The position numbers were made by a program, and so were the translations under genes. Below are positions 49,682-62,817 of a stretch of 64,000 nucleotides of DNA, piece by piece. The stretch comes from Cantharellus purpuraceus (Eukaryota; Basidiomycota; Agaricomycetes; Cantharellales; Hydnaceae): positions 1,054,001 to 1,118,000 of the forward strand of contig JALBUN010000004.1 of the NCBI GenBank assembly GCA_025174535.1, written 5' to 3'. Below the pieces are notes generated by a model. The model was given only the letters and a program-made list of their open reading frames with translations, did no database searches and was not told the origin of the DNA. The stretch's first letter is position 1. The number at the start of each line of letters is the position of its first letter.

Positions 49682-51288
49682 ATGGTGGAAGACAAGTGGG
49701 TTGGACTTGCGCTTGCGGTTTCTGGTTCGCTCGCCATTGGTACCAGCTTCATCATCACTAAGAAGGTCCGTGGTCCTGGTCTAGAATCCTGCTCTGGTTT
49801 ATCTGACATTGTACAGGGTCTCAACGATGCAGCTAGACACGACTCCGGCTACGTACAGGCATCAGAAGATAGGGCGTACCTGCGAAACCCCATCTGGTGG
49901 GCAGGCATGTCAACGAGTAAGTCTTCACCCGTTCGACTGGCACCTTTGGGATTTGCTACATCATGATTTCGAAATATACAGTGGTTCTTGGAGAAGGTGA
50001 GAGTTACAGACCTTGCAAGGGTTGCGCGCTGAATATGTTGTCCATCAGTGGCCAACTTCGCAGCGTACACATTTGCGCCTCCAATATTAGTAACGCCACT
50101 GGGTGCCCTTAGTGTGCTGATTGGGTGCGTCATACCCTTGGTCTCCGAAACCCTTTTCCACATACAACATTCCAGTGCCGTGCTTGCTTCCATATTATTG
50201 CACGAAGAGCTGGGACACGTCGGTCGCGTTGGATGTGCTCTATGTCTCATTGGCTCATTTATCATTGTGCTGCATGCACCAGAGGACAAAGAGATCACGA
50301 CGGTGGATGAAATATTACATTATGCCGTTCAGCCTGGTAAGTTCTGCTTCCGTTTCATTGTAGTCATTTTTACGCGTACCTATCAGGTTTCCTCCTGTAT
50401 TGCTTTACGGTGCTTGTGTTTACATTGGGCATGATATATCATGTCTCACCTCGCTATGGCTCCCGAAACCCATTAGTGTACATCTCCATCTGCTCGCTAG
50501 TCGGCTCCATCTCGATCATGGCTATCAAAGGATTTGGCGTTGCCCTCAAATTGACTCTTGCTGGTAAAAATCAATTGACGCACCCGAGCACATACGTTTT
50601 TGCCATTGTTGTCGTGGTCTGTATCCTCGTCCAGATGAACTATTTTAACAAAGCCCTTGACACATTTTCGACCAACGTGTGCGTATAATCTCTTGCTGCC
50701 ATGTCACACTGACTTTCCCTCAGAGTCAATCCTATGTACTATGTCTGCTTCTCGACTGCCACGATCGTGGCTTCCCTGATTTTTTTCCAAGGGTTCAATA
50801 CCACCTCAGGCACTAATACCTTATCACTTCTCACCGGTTTCGTTGTCACTTTCCTTGGCGTCCATCTACTCAATTTGTCGCGGCGCGATGATGATGGCTT
50901 TCCCCCAGGCACGGGGCGGCCTTCGATTGAGGACGCACTTGTGAATCCACACTTGAGCAACGGGCGCTTGAGTATGGACGGTGGCTGGCCCGCATCACCG
51001 CACGCCCTCGGACTGAATGGTGTACCAGGTCACGTTCGACGCGGCAGTCGTGGAAGCTTGCGTAGAAGTAGCAGTTTGGGGGGTGGGAATACAACCTTAT
51101 TCGACTCGCACGATGGCGACCAGGATGGTGCATTCGTGTTAGGACGGTTAGGAGAGGAAGAGGAAGAGGAGGAGAATAGCGATGAGCGATCGCGACTGAA
51201 TCCTGTCAAGAGAGACAGACCACGAGATGCTGAGGGAGATTTGGGACGGACGTCTGGGAGCGATACTGGGGAGCGAATAGCACGATAA
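49682..51288 (+). CDS. NIPA-type magnesium transporter
   Basis: Membrane protein of the NIPA (DMT) family, about nine membrane segments. The start MVEDKWVGLALAVSGS leads into segment 1. Motifs: GTSFIITKKGLNDAA, YLRNPIWWAGMSTMVLGE, ANFAAYTFAPPILVTPLGAL, SILLHEELGHVGRVGC, HVSPRYGSRNPLVYISICS, QMNYFNKALDTFSTNVVNP and MYYVCFSTATIVASLIFF. One exon is only 15 nt (49982-49996) and completes MVLGEV. Introns remove the stretches after SVLIG, QPG and FSTN. The hydrophilic tail after LSRRDDDG (about 130 residues, Ser/Arg/Glu rich) looks cytosolic and regulatory. Substrate assumed to be Mg2+ from the family. Confidence 0.92.
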
Positions 51289-51430
51289 CACTGCTACGAG
51301 TGGAGTGTGCCGTGGTTGTCACTGTGATGGACACTGCATATATGTTTAAAAATCGTCTCTGTTCTTTGCGGAAAAGAAGGCTAGTGCTGTTTCAAGTCAT
51401 CTGCTATCACTGCAGGTCACATGATCTCCG

Positions 51431-54400
51431 ATGCTCTTTGGAGTAGCGAGAATCCGCCAACTTCTATCTCAACTCACACCTCGCCAACGAATAGCACCCA
51501 CTGGAACACTTCGGTCACTCTTCAGCATATCGATGGGTGCCGTTGGAACACAGACAGTCGATACGACTGCTCGCCTAGCTGCTTTGCGCGAGCTAATGTC
51601 CAAGAAGGAGCATAACGTGGATGTATTTGTTGTGCCAAGTGAGGACCAACGTGAGCGTTTTCCACATTGAGAATTTCAAATGTTGTGATCTCCTGGCATC
51701 TCCTTGCCTTGTGTTGGCAGACTCGAGCGAGTACTTAGCCGCATGCGACGCCCGCCGTGCATTTATATCAGGCTTTAATGGGTCTGCTGGCAAGTTCATA
51801 GTCATATGAACAGAGGGAGAATCTAAGAGGCCTGTACAGGTTGTGCGATCATCACCCACAAGGAGGCACTTATGTTTACAGATGGGAGATACTTTCTGCA
51901 AGCTGGACAGCAGCTGGACAGGCAAGTGGGACAACCCTCTCCTCATCATTGCAGCTCAACATATACTTTTCAACTTATGTAGTAATTGGACCCTTATGAA
52001 GCAAGGGCTTCCTGGTATGTCATGGAATCCTCTTGCGCTGGAATTTTTAGATCGAATCAAGAAACGATGATAGATGTACCCACGTGGCAGGAGTATCTCA
52101 GCCAAGCATGTCCCTACCGTTGGAGCATTCTACTTTAGTTTTCTGATCATTATTCAATACTTTGTAGCACCTGCAGAAGAAATCTTGTGTCGGAATTGAT
52201 CCTACCTTGATATCAGCTCGTAAGTTATGTCATTTCTCTTCGAATGCTCTCAACTATCAACTGTCACATGCAGTCGATGCGAAGACAATTAGGGAATCTC
52301 TAGGTTCCCAGGGATCCTCTCTCGTTCCACTAGACAAGAACCTCGTGGACGTGGTCTGGGGAACTGCCAGACCTGAACGGCCCAAGAACAAGGTCTTTCC
52401 GTTGGATGTCAAGTACTCTGGTATTTGTCTAATATCTTATTTTAAATGTCTGAGGGATACTTGATGCATTTAATGGATTCTATAGGTATGGTAGCGAAGG
52501 ATAAGATAACAACACTACGCAAAACTCTAGCAGAAAAAAAGGCAGCCGGAATGATTATCAGTATGCTAGATGAAGTTGCTTGGTTGTTCAATCTTCGTGG
52601 CTCAGATATTGAGTATAACCCAGGTAAGCTTTGGTATTGTCTTCATCAAGAATGGCTGCATGATTCTGGACAAAGTCTTTTTTGCCTACGCGCTTATAAC
52701 GCACACGGATGCAATATTATACGTCAATGGTTCGCAGATCGACGATGCCGTTCGCACACATCTAGGCAGCGACGTCGCAGTCAAGTCTTATGATGCGATA
52801 TGGGAAGATTTGAAGCAACATGGACAGTTCGTCGGGAGTGCTGAGCAAGAAGTATACATCCTATTATTATCACTTTGTTAATTGACCAACACTGCTATAC
52901 AGGTGCGGCAGTTTCTGCTGGGGAACAAAACGAGCCTTGCTATATCCAATGCACTTGGAGAGGTTAGTAACTATGCTCATTTGGTGTACTCGAAAAGTCA
53001 AGTAGCACATTTAGGAGCGGGTTATGATCTCCCGATCACCTGTTGCGGACGCCAAATCTGTCAAAAATGATACAGAACTAGAAGGATTTCGACAATGCCA
53101 CATTCGTGATGGGGCTGCATTGGTATGGTATTTTTTTTTCTTTGTAGCTTATGCAATCATCTCCAATATCACTTGCTCCCAAGGCTCGATACTTTGCCTG
53201 GTTGGAAGAAGCACTTGGGAAAGGGACGATCATTTCTGAGAGCGAAGCTGCCAGTAAACTAGAGGAATATCGGAGGTGTGCGAAATATACGCTGTGTCGA
53301 TTACGCATTTGCCCCTGAATTTGCTACACACATAGGGAGCTATCACTTTTTAAGGGCCTCTCTTTCAACACAATTTCTTCCACTGGTCCGAATGCAGGTG
53401 TGTCTGTGCCTTCCAGTCTACCAGGATTGATTTATCACATGCACTGTTTAGCTATCATTCACTATTCGCCAGACCCGACGAATTCGTTTGTCATAAAGAA
53501 AGATCAGGTCATTTGTGTTTTAATGTCATTCAAGTCTGCATTCACGAAGCTCCTATAGATTTATCTTTGCGACTCAGGTGGTAAGTGGCTGTAGGCGACT
53601 TAAAGGCTGCCTTAAGCCTTAAAAGATTGATATACTACTAGCCCAATTTTGGGACGGGACAACGGATGTGACACGCACATGGGCAAGGGCATTCTACACA
53701 GTTCGGGCCCGGTGATAACTAATAAGCATGTTGTAGCATTTTGGTGCACCCACCATTGAGGAGCGCCGTGCATTTACTAGGGTTTTACAGGGCCATATTG
53801 CCATCGATACAGCTATTTTCCCGCAGGGCACGTCAGGGTACATCCTGTGCGCAGATTTCGCGTTTGGTCTTCGTCTCCATCTCATATATAATTGTCAAGG
53901 GATTCATTCGCTCGTCGTGCACTGTGGCAGGATGGGCTTGGTGAGTACGCTGTTTGGCTTCACATGTGTATGGATCATTAAATATCACCTTAGATTATAG
54001 GTAACATCATGGCTACCGTATGGCTCTATCATGACTTACAGGTGTTGTGCGGTGATGGCAGGCATGGAACAGGTCATGGCGTCGGACACTTCCTGAATGT
54101 ACATGAAGGACCCCAAGGCATAGGTACCAGAATTGCGTACAATGAGACTCATCTTAAGGCTGGCATGGTCTTGTCAAATGGTACGTTGATGCGGGCCCAG
54201 CTTTATCGCACCCATCATTCACACAAGGCCTCGCATATAGAGCCTGGATATTATGCCGATGGAAAATTCGGCATCCGGATCGAGAACCTTGTCCTAGTGC
54301 GATCTGTGGACACCCCGAATAATTTTGGTGGGCGAGGGTATTTGGGGTTCGAGCACGTCACCATGGTTCGTCTAATAATTTCCAAAACTCGTCAGCAATT

Positions 54401-54582
54401 TTGACGTAGCTTTATGACAGTCTCCCATTCATAAGAAGCTCGTTGAGCTAGACCTTTTAACGCCTGATGAAAGACTGTGGTTAAACAAATACCACGTCGA
54501 GGTGAGGGGTAAAGTCGCCCCGTTGTTGCAGGACGATGAACGGGCACTGAAGTGGCTTGAGAGGGAAACGCAGAGCTTGTGA
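51431..54582 (+). CDS. Xaa-Pro aminopeptidase P
   Basis: Dinuclear-metal M24B peptidase that removes an N-terminal residue before proline. Two in-frame starts: [20 protein letters not shown] (Arg-rich, presequence-like) and, 33 residues later, [19 protein letters not shown], which matches the cytosolic form. Domains: two creatinase-like N-terminal domains ([56 protein letters not shown]), then the pita-bread catalytic domain with metal ligands in [42 protein letters not shown] and YLGFEHVTM. Two introns (51790-51839 and 51922-51982) seem to use GC donors (gcaagt). The stop is at 54580-54582. More than ten introns in total; not all were placed exactly. Confidence 0.92.
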
Positions 54583-55879
54583 TATATGCGTCATGAATTT
54601 GTCCTTTGCCATTCTTGTGCATGCTTGTCTCCACTTAGTTGTATACTAACTTGTGGCATTCGCCGCGTGCAACACAACACGCTTATATGCAATTTTGCAG
54701 TGTGCAGTGCCTAGGAACACCGGCGGGATGAAGCATGGGAAAAGATGACATCGATGGGGTCCAGCGGGAAATCAGATTGTGGCGTTCCCTCGTGCCTTCT
54801 TGCAGAATTTGCCTCCTTCTGGAAGATTGATTAATACACAGAAGCAAATGGTGCCTACAACTTCGAGAAACAAACAAATTGACAGCTTCACAAAGCAACA
54901 GCAAACGCGGAGCATCCTTCAACGACTTGTCCAAAAACTCAAATAATGCCCAATAAAACACGCTCTTGCTCAAGTAGTCGTTGATAGAGAATCACCCACA
55001 GCAGAATGCTAACTCATCACAGGTTGATGACAATTCACTGACCAAGTCACATGAATGGTGACTTGAAGGTTGCAGTGCATAGACAATGCGCTGATGTCTT
55101 TGTAGCAGGACTTGCGGTAGGCATCAACATATATGTTGAGTATTGAACCGATTGCTTATTCTTAAGAAGCGACCTGGAACGTTAGACACAATCTAGCAAA
55201 ATATCAACCTATGCTATACTCCGACCCAGCGTCGTATACTAACAGCGAACGGAGCAACCGCAGCTGGGTGCTTGTCAGAACAGTGAAGGCAGATGGTCAT
55301 CAACATGGTCATCAATAGGCACTGCGAATATTTTCAAATGGAGCGCAGAGTGTGTTATAAAATTGTAAGTCTGTGCGTCCAGATCCAGATCCAGATCCAG
55401 ATGCTGCACAGATATTTGATTGACCAGCTATTGGTGCAGCTGCGGGCTGCTTGTATCTCCATACGTCAAGGGTCCATTGCCCATGGCAAAAAAACATATG
55501 GATTGTCTGAGGGTCGTCAATGTCTTCCTTGTTACTATGAAGACAAGGGTCCGGTTCAATGGTCTCGAAGAACAAACCTCGCAAATTGTTGGACTAGTAT
55601 GAAAAGGACGCTGCCGCGATAAACCATGCCAGAGTGAGTTTGGAGAATTGAATGGAATTTCGAGTGCCGAGTATAGAAGGTCAATTCGGTCTTAAACTGT
55701 GGCTTGGCGCATGCCCCTCGTGACCCAGGACCCAGCGCCACAGCCGTCCAGTAATTATGCATACGCTTGATAGGGCCGAGGGACAATTCTGGTACTTAAA
55801 ACCGACAACGACGTCGGTTTTTCTACTAACCTTGGATTTTCAAGTGCTCTCTCCGTCTTACAAATTCTCGTCAGCACCC
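54583..55879. other. 1.3 kb intergenic
   Basis: No supported gene. It holds four tandem copies of ccagat (55379-55402). The last part before 55880 is the channel promoter and leader. Confidence 0.5.
55379..55402. repeat. Hexanucleotide repeat (ccagat)4
   Basis: Four perfect tandem units in intergenic DNA. Confidence 0.9.
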
Positions 55880-58800
55880 ATGGCTCCATTGCCTATCATC
55901 ATTCCCGTGTTCCAAATGATAGCGGAGAAGGCTACCACGAACTCTCCAGTAGGAGGACATTTGCCTAGGCATGACTCCCGGTACGACCCAGCGACTCGCG
56001 GCAAAGAGAAGCAGCCTTCAGGCGATGATGACATACACGAGGCGACGAATCAGTCCGACGGTGCTATCGTCATAGATATGGATGCGCAACCGACCCTCGA
56101 AGGGAGTGCCCCTGGCCCTCAGGCAGGGAATGATACCGAGTTCGAATGCCCTCGGTTGTCTCCAAACCATGGCAGGAAGGATACCCGCTTCAGGTCATTC
56201 CCGTCAATCTCTGCTTGGTCTTCTCGATCTTCTTTCAGTGTCACACGACCTTCTGGCATACGTAGTACCTTGCAGAAATTCTGGGCTTTCGTTCTACAGA
56301 ACGGTGGTCGTTATACTGAGGATGAGTTTATTCCAAATTATCGCTGGTTGCCCATCCTTAGCGGCATTACGATCCCTTTTGCCATTCTGCTTCAAATACC
56401 CGGACTCACGGAACGCTGGTAAGTGTCTGATGTGCACTCGGGACTCGTGACATAAGAAATGTCACATTTAATGTAGGTATGTGCGAACGGCAAATAACCA
56501 GACCATCGACTCTCGGCCAAACCCATCCATCCTTCTGGCAGGCAATATAATTGCAATGGCTGCGGCATTGTTCGCAAATATATGCCTGATCATACGCTTC
56601 CTTGAGAAACGCGTAAAGCAGATGACTATTATTGCATTATGTCTTCTCTCCCTACACGGTTCGTTTATGTCTTTGCATGCTCAGGGCCAACGCCAATCAT
56701 GACTTCATATATCACAGACGTAGTCAACGCGGTTACTGTTACCGTGTTCGGCGTGGAGCACAGATTTAGCGACGGATTTACATATGGACAGCCTTTTTGG
56801 TTGGTGGTAGCTTCCACTGCGTGCGAATTTCATATCATCAGAGTTTTGGGGTAGTGCCTTTGGACTCACTATGTGTCCGCAGTGTCTCGTTGTTTACAAC
56901 AGTAACTTTGATCTGGGATCTTTCGACCACACCTGATTTCTCAAAGAGCGGTATGTTTGTAATTTTCTTTTGTTCTCTTGATTCGCTTGACCTCCCAACT
57001 CAGGGAGTGGGCTCACTCGTAAACAAGTGCGCGATATTGCCTCAGTTTCTACGCTGGAGTTCTGATTGAATCTTAGCGTTCACTCGTGATCATCGTCATG
57101 ATCCTCCTGTGCTGGATTACGTTAGGAGGGCTTGTCTTTTCTTTGCTCATGCAATTGAGCTTTATCGACGGCCTTTACTTTACGGTTGTATCGATTGAAA
57201 CCATAGGGTTTGGCGATATTCATCCAAACTCAACTGCTTCTCGCGTCTTCTCAACTATCTATAATAGGTTTGCTGATTTTTCACTAAAATGTTGCTCATC
57301 AATGACATTTCAATAGCATTGGCGTCCTCAACATCGCCCTCGCCATTTCCACTGCCCGCGAGACGATCATTGAATCCTTCGAACATTCTTATCGACGCCG
57401 TTCTCGGGAAGTCGCTGTCAGACGTAGCGAATATAAAAGACACAGAGCGAACGAACGCGCCAAAAAGCATGCGATAGAACGAATGTTGAGAGACGCAGGA
57501 CTTCCACCATACATCCCAGATCCACAAAGGCCAACAAAAATGAAACTCAACGAACGCGCCTTGACTCCTGCGCAATTTGCTGCGGCTGTTCAAGAGGCGA
57601 CCCGTCTGACTAGCAAACGCTCCCAAAGCGTAGCAGATACGGCTGGTGGAACAAGACCTCCGGGAACAACATTCGAGAGAACCTTATCTTTCGACTTGAA
57701 GGAAGATTACAATGGACAATCATACGAAGAGAACTATAATAACTTCAGAATAGCTATCCTCCGAGAGGAAAAGCGAGAGTTCGCAGCCAAGGTCTGTTGA
57801 GTTTTGTACAACTTATGAAACATCTGACGCGAAACTCAAGCTTGCGGTGGCCTGGATTATCTTCTTAACCTTCTGGCTGGTAAGGCGAGTCATCTTGTAA
57901 TGTTTCACGTAATTTAATGCCATCAGATCGGCGCAGGCATATTTTCGAAAACGGAGGAGTGGGCTTATGGAACTTCACTTTACTTCTGTACGTTCTTCTG
58001 TCAACGAAAGAATCTAACTGAAGGTTCCTAGGTTTCGTGGCTTTCAGTACCATCGGGTACGGGGATTTCAGCCCCGCGACACCAGCCGGTCGTTCAGTCT
58101 TCGTCGTATGGGCCTTGCTAGGAGTAGGAGCAATGACAATTTTGGTATCAGGTGCTTAAGAGTTTGCTTTAAGAGATGAATTATTTAATCAATCACTCAT
58201 AGTGCTTTCTGAGGCCTACTCATCTCGTTACAAGAATGTCCTCTCTAAAGGATCTTTCGAGCGTGCCGTCAAGAATTTCCGTAACAGACGGGCTGCCTCA
58301 CCAACCTCACACGCTCGCTCTCGCACGCGCTCACCGTCCATGTCTCGCGACGTTTCACCAGAACGTACATACACCCACGAGCATGCCAAGCGAGATCTCG
58401 AGGCCTTGCCGTCTGAGCTTCTGAGCCATGCGAAGACATTCCATGAGCACGTTCATTACTTTTTGAACAACGGCAGCGAGCCGCCGCCGCAGACGCTCAA
58501 TAGGCTTCTTGATGACATTGCTGAGGGCGAACATATGGATTCTAGATTGAAACAAGAGGTGATGGGAGATGATGGCGCACGCAAGGTACGCAATGCCTTC
58601 GGCCCCATGAGCTTTCGTTGCTTCTATTACTCATTCATCATGCACAGACATTATTCATGATGAGTTACGAAGGTAATCTCTGGCATTTCTACATGTGTAC
58701 TGATTGACATGTATTTCCCTCAGGTGCATTACGAAAGATGATCGACACAGCAGAGAAAGCTGTCACTCTCCTAGCGCGTCGAGATCTCATAGGACCCGAT

Positions 58801-58998
58801 CGCAACGGCTTACGGGATGGTTCAACAATAGTCATACACGAGCCCGAGACAAATGACATTTTCGGCACGACTCATTCTCACCAAAATCACAATGCTAGAC
58901 TTCGATTCGACTATGAAGACCAACGGTACAAGAGGCGAGGACCTCACATACACCCACAAGGACTCGTTTCGGAGCCAGACCTCCACATTTTGTCCTAA
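55880..58998 (+). CDS. TOK1: TOK1-like two-pore outward-rectifier K+ channel
   Basis: Fungal 2P/8TM potassium channel of the plasma membrane. The N-terminus (about 150 residues) is disordered and cytosolic. Membrane segments start with LPILSGITIPFAILLQIP, then AGNIIAMAAALFANICLII and others, and the first pore VVSIETIGFGDIHP. After a charged loop (SYRRRSREVAVRRSEYKRH; LKEDYNGQSYEENYNNFRI) come a further pair of segments and the second pore VAFSTIGYGDFSP, followed by GRSVFVVWALLGVGAMTIL. The C-terminus has coiled and basic parts (KNFRNRRAASPTSHARSR). Both selectivity filters are intact (GFGD, GYGD). The start is taken at MAPLPIII; an in-frame Met lies 123 bp upstream at 55757. About ten short introns; the tail stops at 58996. 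Confidence 0.92.
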
Positions 58999-60674
58999 TG
59001 ATAACAGCAAACTGGGTTTGATATTCTAGATTGAAATAGAACCATTGGCCTTAAAGCTGCCTTTGGATCAGCGACTAATTCCTGTGTAGAGATATATGTA
59101 GAACGTGACACAAGTGATACATATAGCACTGAATAGCCTCTAAGAACGTGTGGCATCGGACAGAAAGGTTTATATTTGAGCATGGGTGTGTATTTAATTT
59201 TTGGGTTCATCGTCAAAACAACTTACGGACAACTTGTACCCTCTACGAACTTTGTCACTACCAATAATAAGTTTCACTCACCATCACCAGTTCTGCTCCC
59301 ACGATCTGTTTGGCGGTCTTACGGAAGCGCTAGGGAAGTCCCTGCTCATTCACTACCTTGACACATCTGGTCCACATGTACGGCGTACTCTGCGGACAGA
59401 CTTCAGTCCCTGGAATATTTGCCAATACTCTGGAGCGTCAGAGAATCACTATCGCTTGGCACGCTTCTGTGGTAGTATACCGATTAGGTCTATACCGTAG
59501 ATGGCAATACTGTAAAAGTCAAGGGCCGGCCGAGTCGGAGTATTTGCACAACCTGATGAATGTAGGGAGTCTGCAGTGAGTACCCATAGGTCCTATACGA
59601 TGGGATTTGAAGCTTATCGAAATTAATGATGACAACACCTATAGGGCTGGAGAAACTAGATCAGGGAGTTGACACGGCCAAGATTGCAACGTTGACAGAG
59701 GCACTGATTTGTCCGACTTTGATGTGCCTCAAGCTCCTATTTTCCTGTTGATTTTTTTTCTCACCGACCAACAATGCTTGGCTTCGTCCTTTACCACTAT
59801 AATTCTGCTCACACAGCCACAGGGATGAAGGTGTAAGGGGGAACGTCCGGGCTATCGGAGCGTTGAGGGCAGTAATGCTAGTGAAAAAAACTCAGTCTCA
59901 TATCAAGTGAAGACTAATACTAGCCTAGTGAAGAAAAACTACAATCCGGCTACAACATTTGTAATAGATAGAAAAATGAAAACGAATCTCAGTCGCATAT
60001 CAAGTGAAGACCAAAGTATAACATCCTACTTAAATATACCAGAGAGCGCCATAGCCCTAGACACAAATCACCAGGTGCTGTTCCGTGATGTAATGGACCA
60101 GCCAGTTCGATAGGTTGTGGATCGTAGTAGATAACGTTGAATATTACATGTTCGTTATGCAACATGGAAGATGGTCTGATCTAGAAAGATCTATCCTGGA
60201 CCGCTGTGGACGCTGATGCGATAAGTTGTGTGCAGTGTGACTGTGACCATCACGGTCTGTTTCTAGTAACAAAACCAGATAGCAATGCATTGTGTTAGGA
60301 TCCCTAAATTGAAGTAGTGTTCAGTAAAGTGTATGATTGGAACGCTTTTTTACGGTTTATTGGCTCTAGGATAATCGTTCGTTGTTTGTCCTTGTTTACA
60401 TAAGTACAGTATGTATGTAAGGAGCCGGTCTTGACCGGAGACGGAGTACAATGCTATCTCCGACCAAACATTACACTGAGACAAGGGTTTGGCATATAAG
60501 TAGATAGATAGATACATGTACGGGAGTAGGACTGCTTGGACCTAGACAGGGATATAGAACGGACATAGACGAACGAATTGCGACCGATAAAAGATTCACT
60601 TTAATCTGTCCTGTTTGCGAGGGCTTTACAAGACGAACGATATCACTAGATGACCGGAGGATAACTCATCAATC
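58999..60674. other. 1.7 kb intergenic
   Basis: No supported gene. It contains an imperfect direct repeat near 59885-59920 and 59979-60015 (ctcagtc-catatcaagtgaagac, preceded in both by an A-rich run). Confidence 0.5.
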
Positions 60675-61759
60675 ATGAGTAAGGATAAAAGGTGCTAACT
60701 GCATCTTTATATAAACTCATCCTTTTGCATTTTTCTCAGGAAGGATTATGTATCAAAGCCTGTGGAAAATGTGAAACTATTTCCTCCGTTGGCAGTTGAA
60801 ATTATACGGGAGATACTAGAATTATCTGGCCGCTTCAGTCTTTCGACATCAGCGTCACTCTTGCGCGTGTGCAAAGAAGTACAGAAATGGATCACCCCTA
60901 TTTTATATAACAGGGGTCTTGTTGGATAAGAATAAACAGGTTGTCACATTCAATCGTACGGTGACGACTTCAACCTTGAGTTCCAATGTTCGGACCCTTG
61001 TCATTCTTATCTGTGACGGATATGACAGAACCATTGATCTCGTATCAGAGGTCAAGGGGATCCTATCTAGCTGTCCGCAACTGGAAGTTCTTGCTGATAC
61101 CGATTTTATGTGGCATGTACGCTCAGATTCCTTCAATCCCCATTATCCCGCTTCATGGCAGTTGATAATGGTTGTTGACTCGTTATCGTCGTTGATTGAA
61201 CATCCCCTCTTACGAAAGCTCACCTATCTTCATACCACCTATCTCAACTTCTACACAGAACTAGAAGATGGCACAGCGAACGATGACGATATATATATAT
61301 ATTGTACTCTCGATCACTACCTTGACGCATGTAGCATGCAGCTACTATGATTATGGCTCGCCGCCGGCCGGCACGAGATTATTTGTCAACGCTATGAAGC
61401 ACATTCTTAAACTACCATGGCTTCGCATGCTCTTGATACCCGTACCACCGGTAGCTCTTTCGGATAGACTGATTGGGCCCACGTGGAAGGCACTTGCAGA
61501 AATCGAGGATGAGCGGAAATTTGCTCTACATGACACAGGGAGCCTGGATCCATACTTTGAGATTTTGGAGCCTGTTGGAAGATTATGGGATGGCGCTGAC
61601 GTCAAGTATAAGGACTGGAGAAGCCGAGTCAAGGACACGGCCAAGGAACAAAGATTGACATTGTTGAATATTTCACATGCGCTACCGGAGTCAACTTGCT
61701 CGAATGCTGATTTGGGACACGCAGACTTCCCTGATGTGAGTCCCAAAGTATCCTTGTGA
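60675..61759 (+). pseudogene. F-box-like protein gene, frame-broken
   Basis: Exon 1 60675-60691 (MSKDKR), intron 60692-60739, then an F-box-like start LFPPLAVEIIREILELSGR, SASLLRVCKEVQKWITPILY. The frame then stops at once. The neighbouring frame (+1) continues the family pattern, LLDKNKQVVTFNRTV, and runs on to 61350. The switch sits at gggg (60913-60916), where one base too many would explain it. A second switch, near 61300, follows an (at)n tract; beyond it a frame with YYDYGSPPAGTRLFV, LPWLRMLLIPVPPVALSD and WKALAEIEDERKFALHD continues to 61759. A 31 nt intron (61305-61335) could bridge the second switch but is unusually short. Read either as a decayed gene or as a gene with assembly errors. 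Basidiomycetes carry many such F-box/LRR-like genes. Confidence 0.7.
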
Positions 61760-62817
61760 GTTGTTCTGACATGATTACTATCTTCAAGCGGACTGAACTC
61801 GTATGGACTTGCTCGCTTACTCTTGGTTTTTAGTCTCGCTGTTCTCGATTTCCATAAAAATTTTTCAACAACGGCAGACGCTAGGCTTTGCCTTCAAGTA
61901 TAAAGTTTTATTTCGATTAATGCCTATAATTGTGCCATTTTACCACTTGAATACCAGTAAAGTCTGAACGTGAGGTTGATCGATCTCCTGGTGTGTAACC
62001 ACCTGATTTATATTGGCACACTCAGCAAATGACAAACTGAAGCTTTTGTGGTCCTTTCTAAGAGTAGTGTTTCAATGATGTTCAACATTCTGTCCCACCA
62101 ATGAATCAATGGTTCCGCTTTTTCATTGGTATTACGAAGGAACAATCCACTTAAACTTCTCTTATTTGGGCAACGAATTCTTGTACATTCAAAATACACT
62201 AAAGATCTGATTGGAGTTCTGTTTCAACGACTTCTGGCTTTTCACCGGAAGAAAGTAATCTAGAGAGCAACGCGCGCTTCAACCCTGAGCGTGAAGTCTT
62301 TATAATTTAAGGATATGCCACCGAGCGTTCTTTGTCAGTCGTGTTGACAGTTTCACTAAATCAGACATTCAGACCGATCGATGTCATGAAGATCGTCACA
62401 CTACCGTAGTATCCAACTGTTGCAAAACTCACGGTTTCCAATCTTATAAGTGAGGGCTCGGATTTATGCCATGACGCAGGGTCGAGCCCATTCGACTAAG
62501 GAGGACCAGGAGCTCGACTAGCTCTTCCCATTCCCAATTAATTTTCGACTACCACTAGAGTCAGAAGGTCACCGTTTCTTCACCGACGCAACACTGACGT
62601 CTCGGAATAAGCTTACAGCGGTCTCACGGGTCTCACGTACACAAGGCCTTTTACATATGAGTTTATACGTAAACGCCCGCCTGGAATACCTAAATCAGTT
62701 GCAAAAGTTCCGAGACATTAGTATTCTGCCTGAAAGCCATGAGCATGCTGTAGTGCGCTGCAGTTCGGGGAGTACATAGATGATAATATATTTGTGTAAT
62801 AAACAGCGTGTAATGAT
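61760..62817. other. 1.06 kb intergenic
   Basis: No supported gene or repeat seen. Confidence 0.45.

Noticed and set aside
62440..62540. Possible tRNA because of ggctcgga...gggtcgagccc
   Set aside because: No acceptor stem of seven pairs, no anticodon arm and no proper B-box (GGTTCGAnTCC) could be formed.
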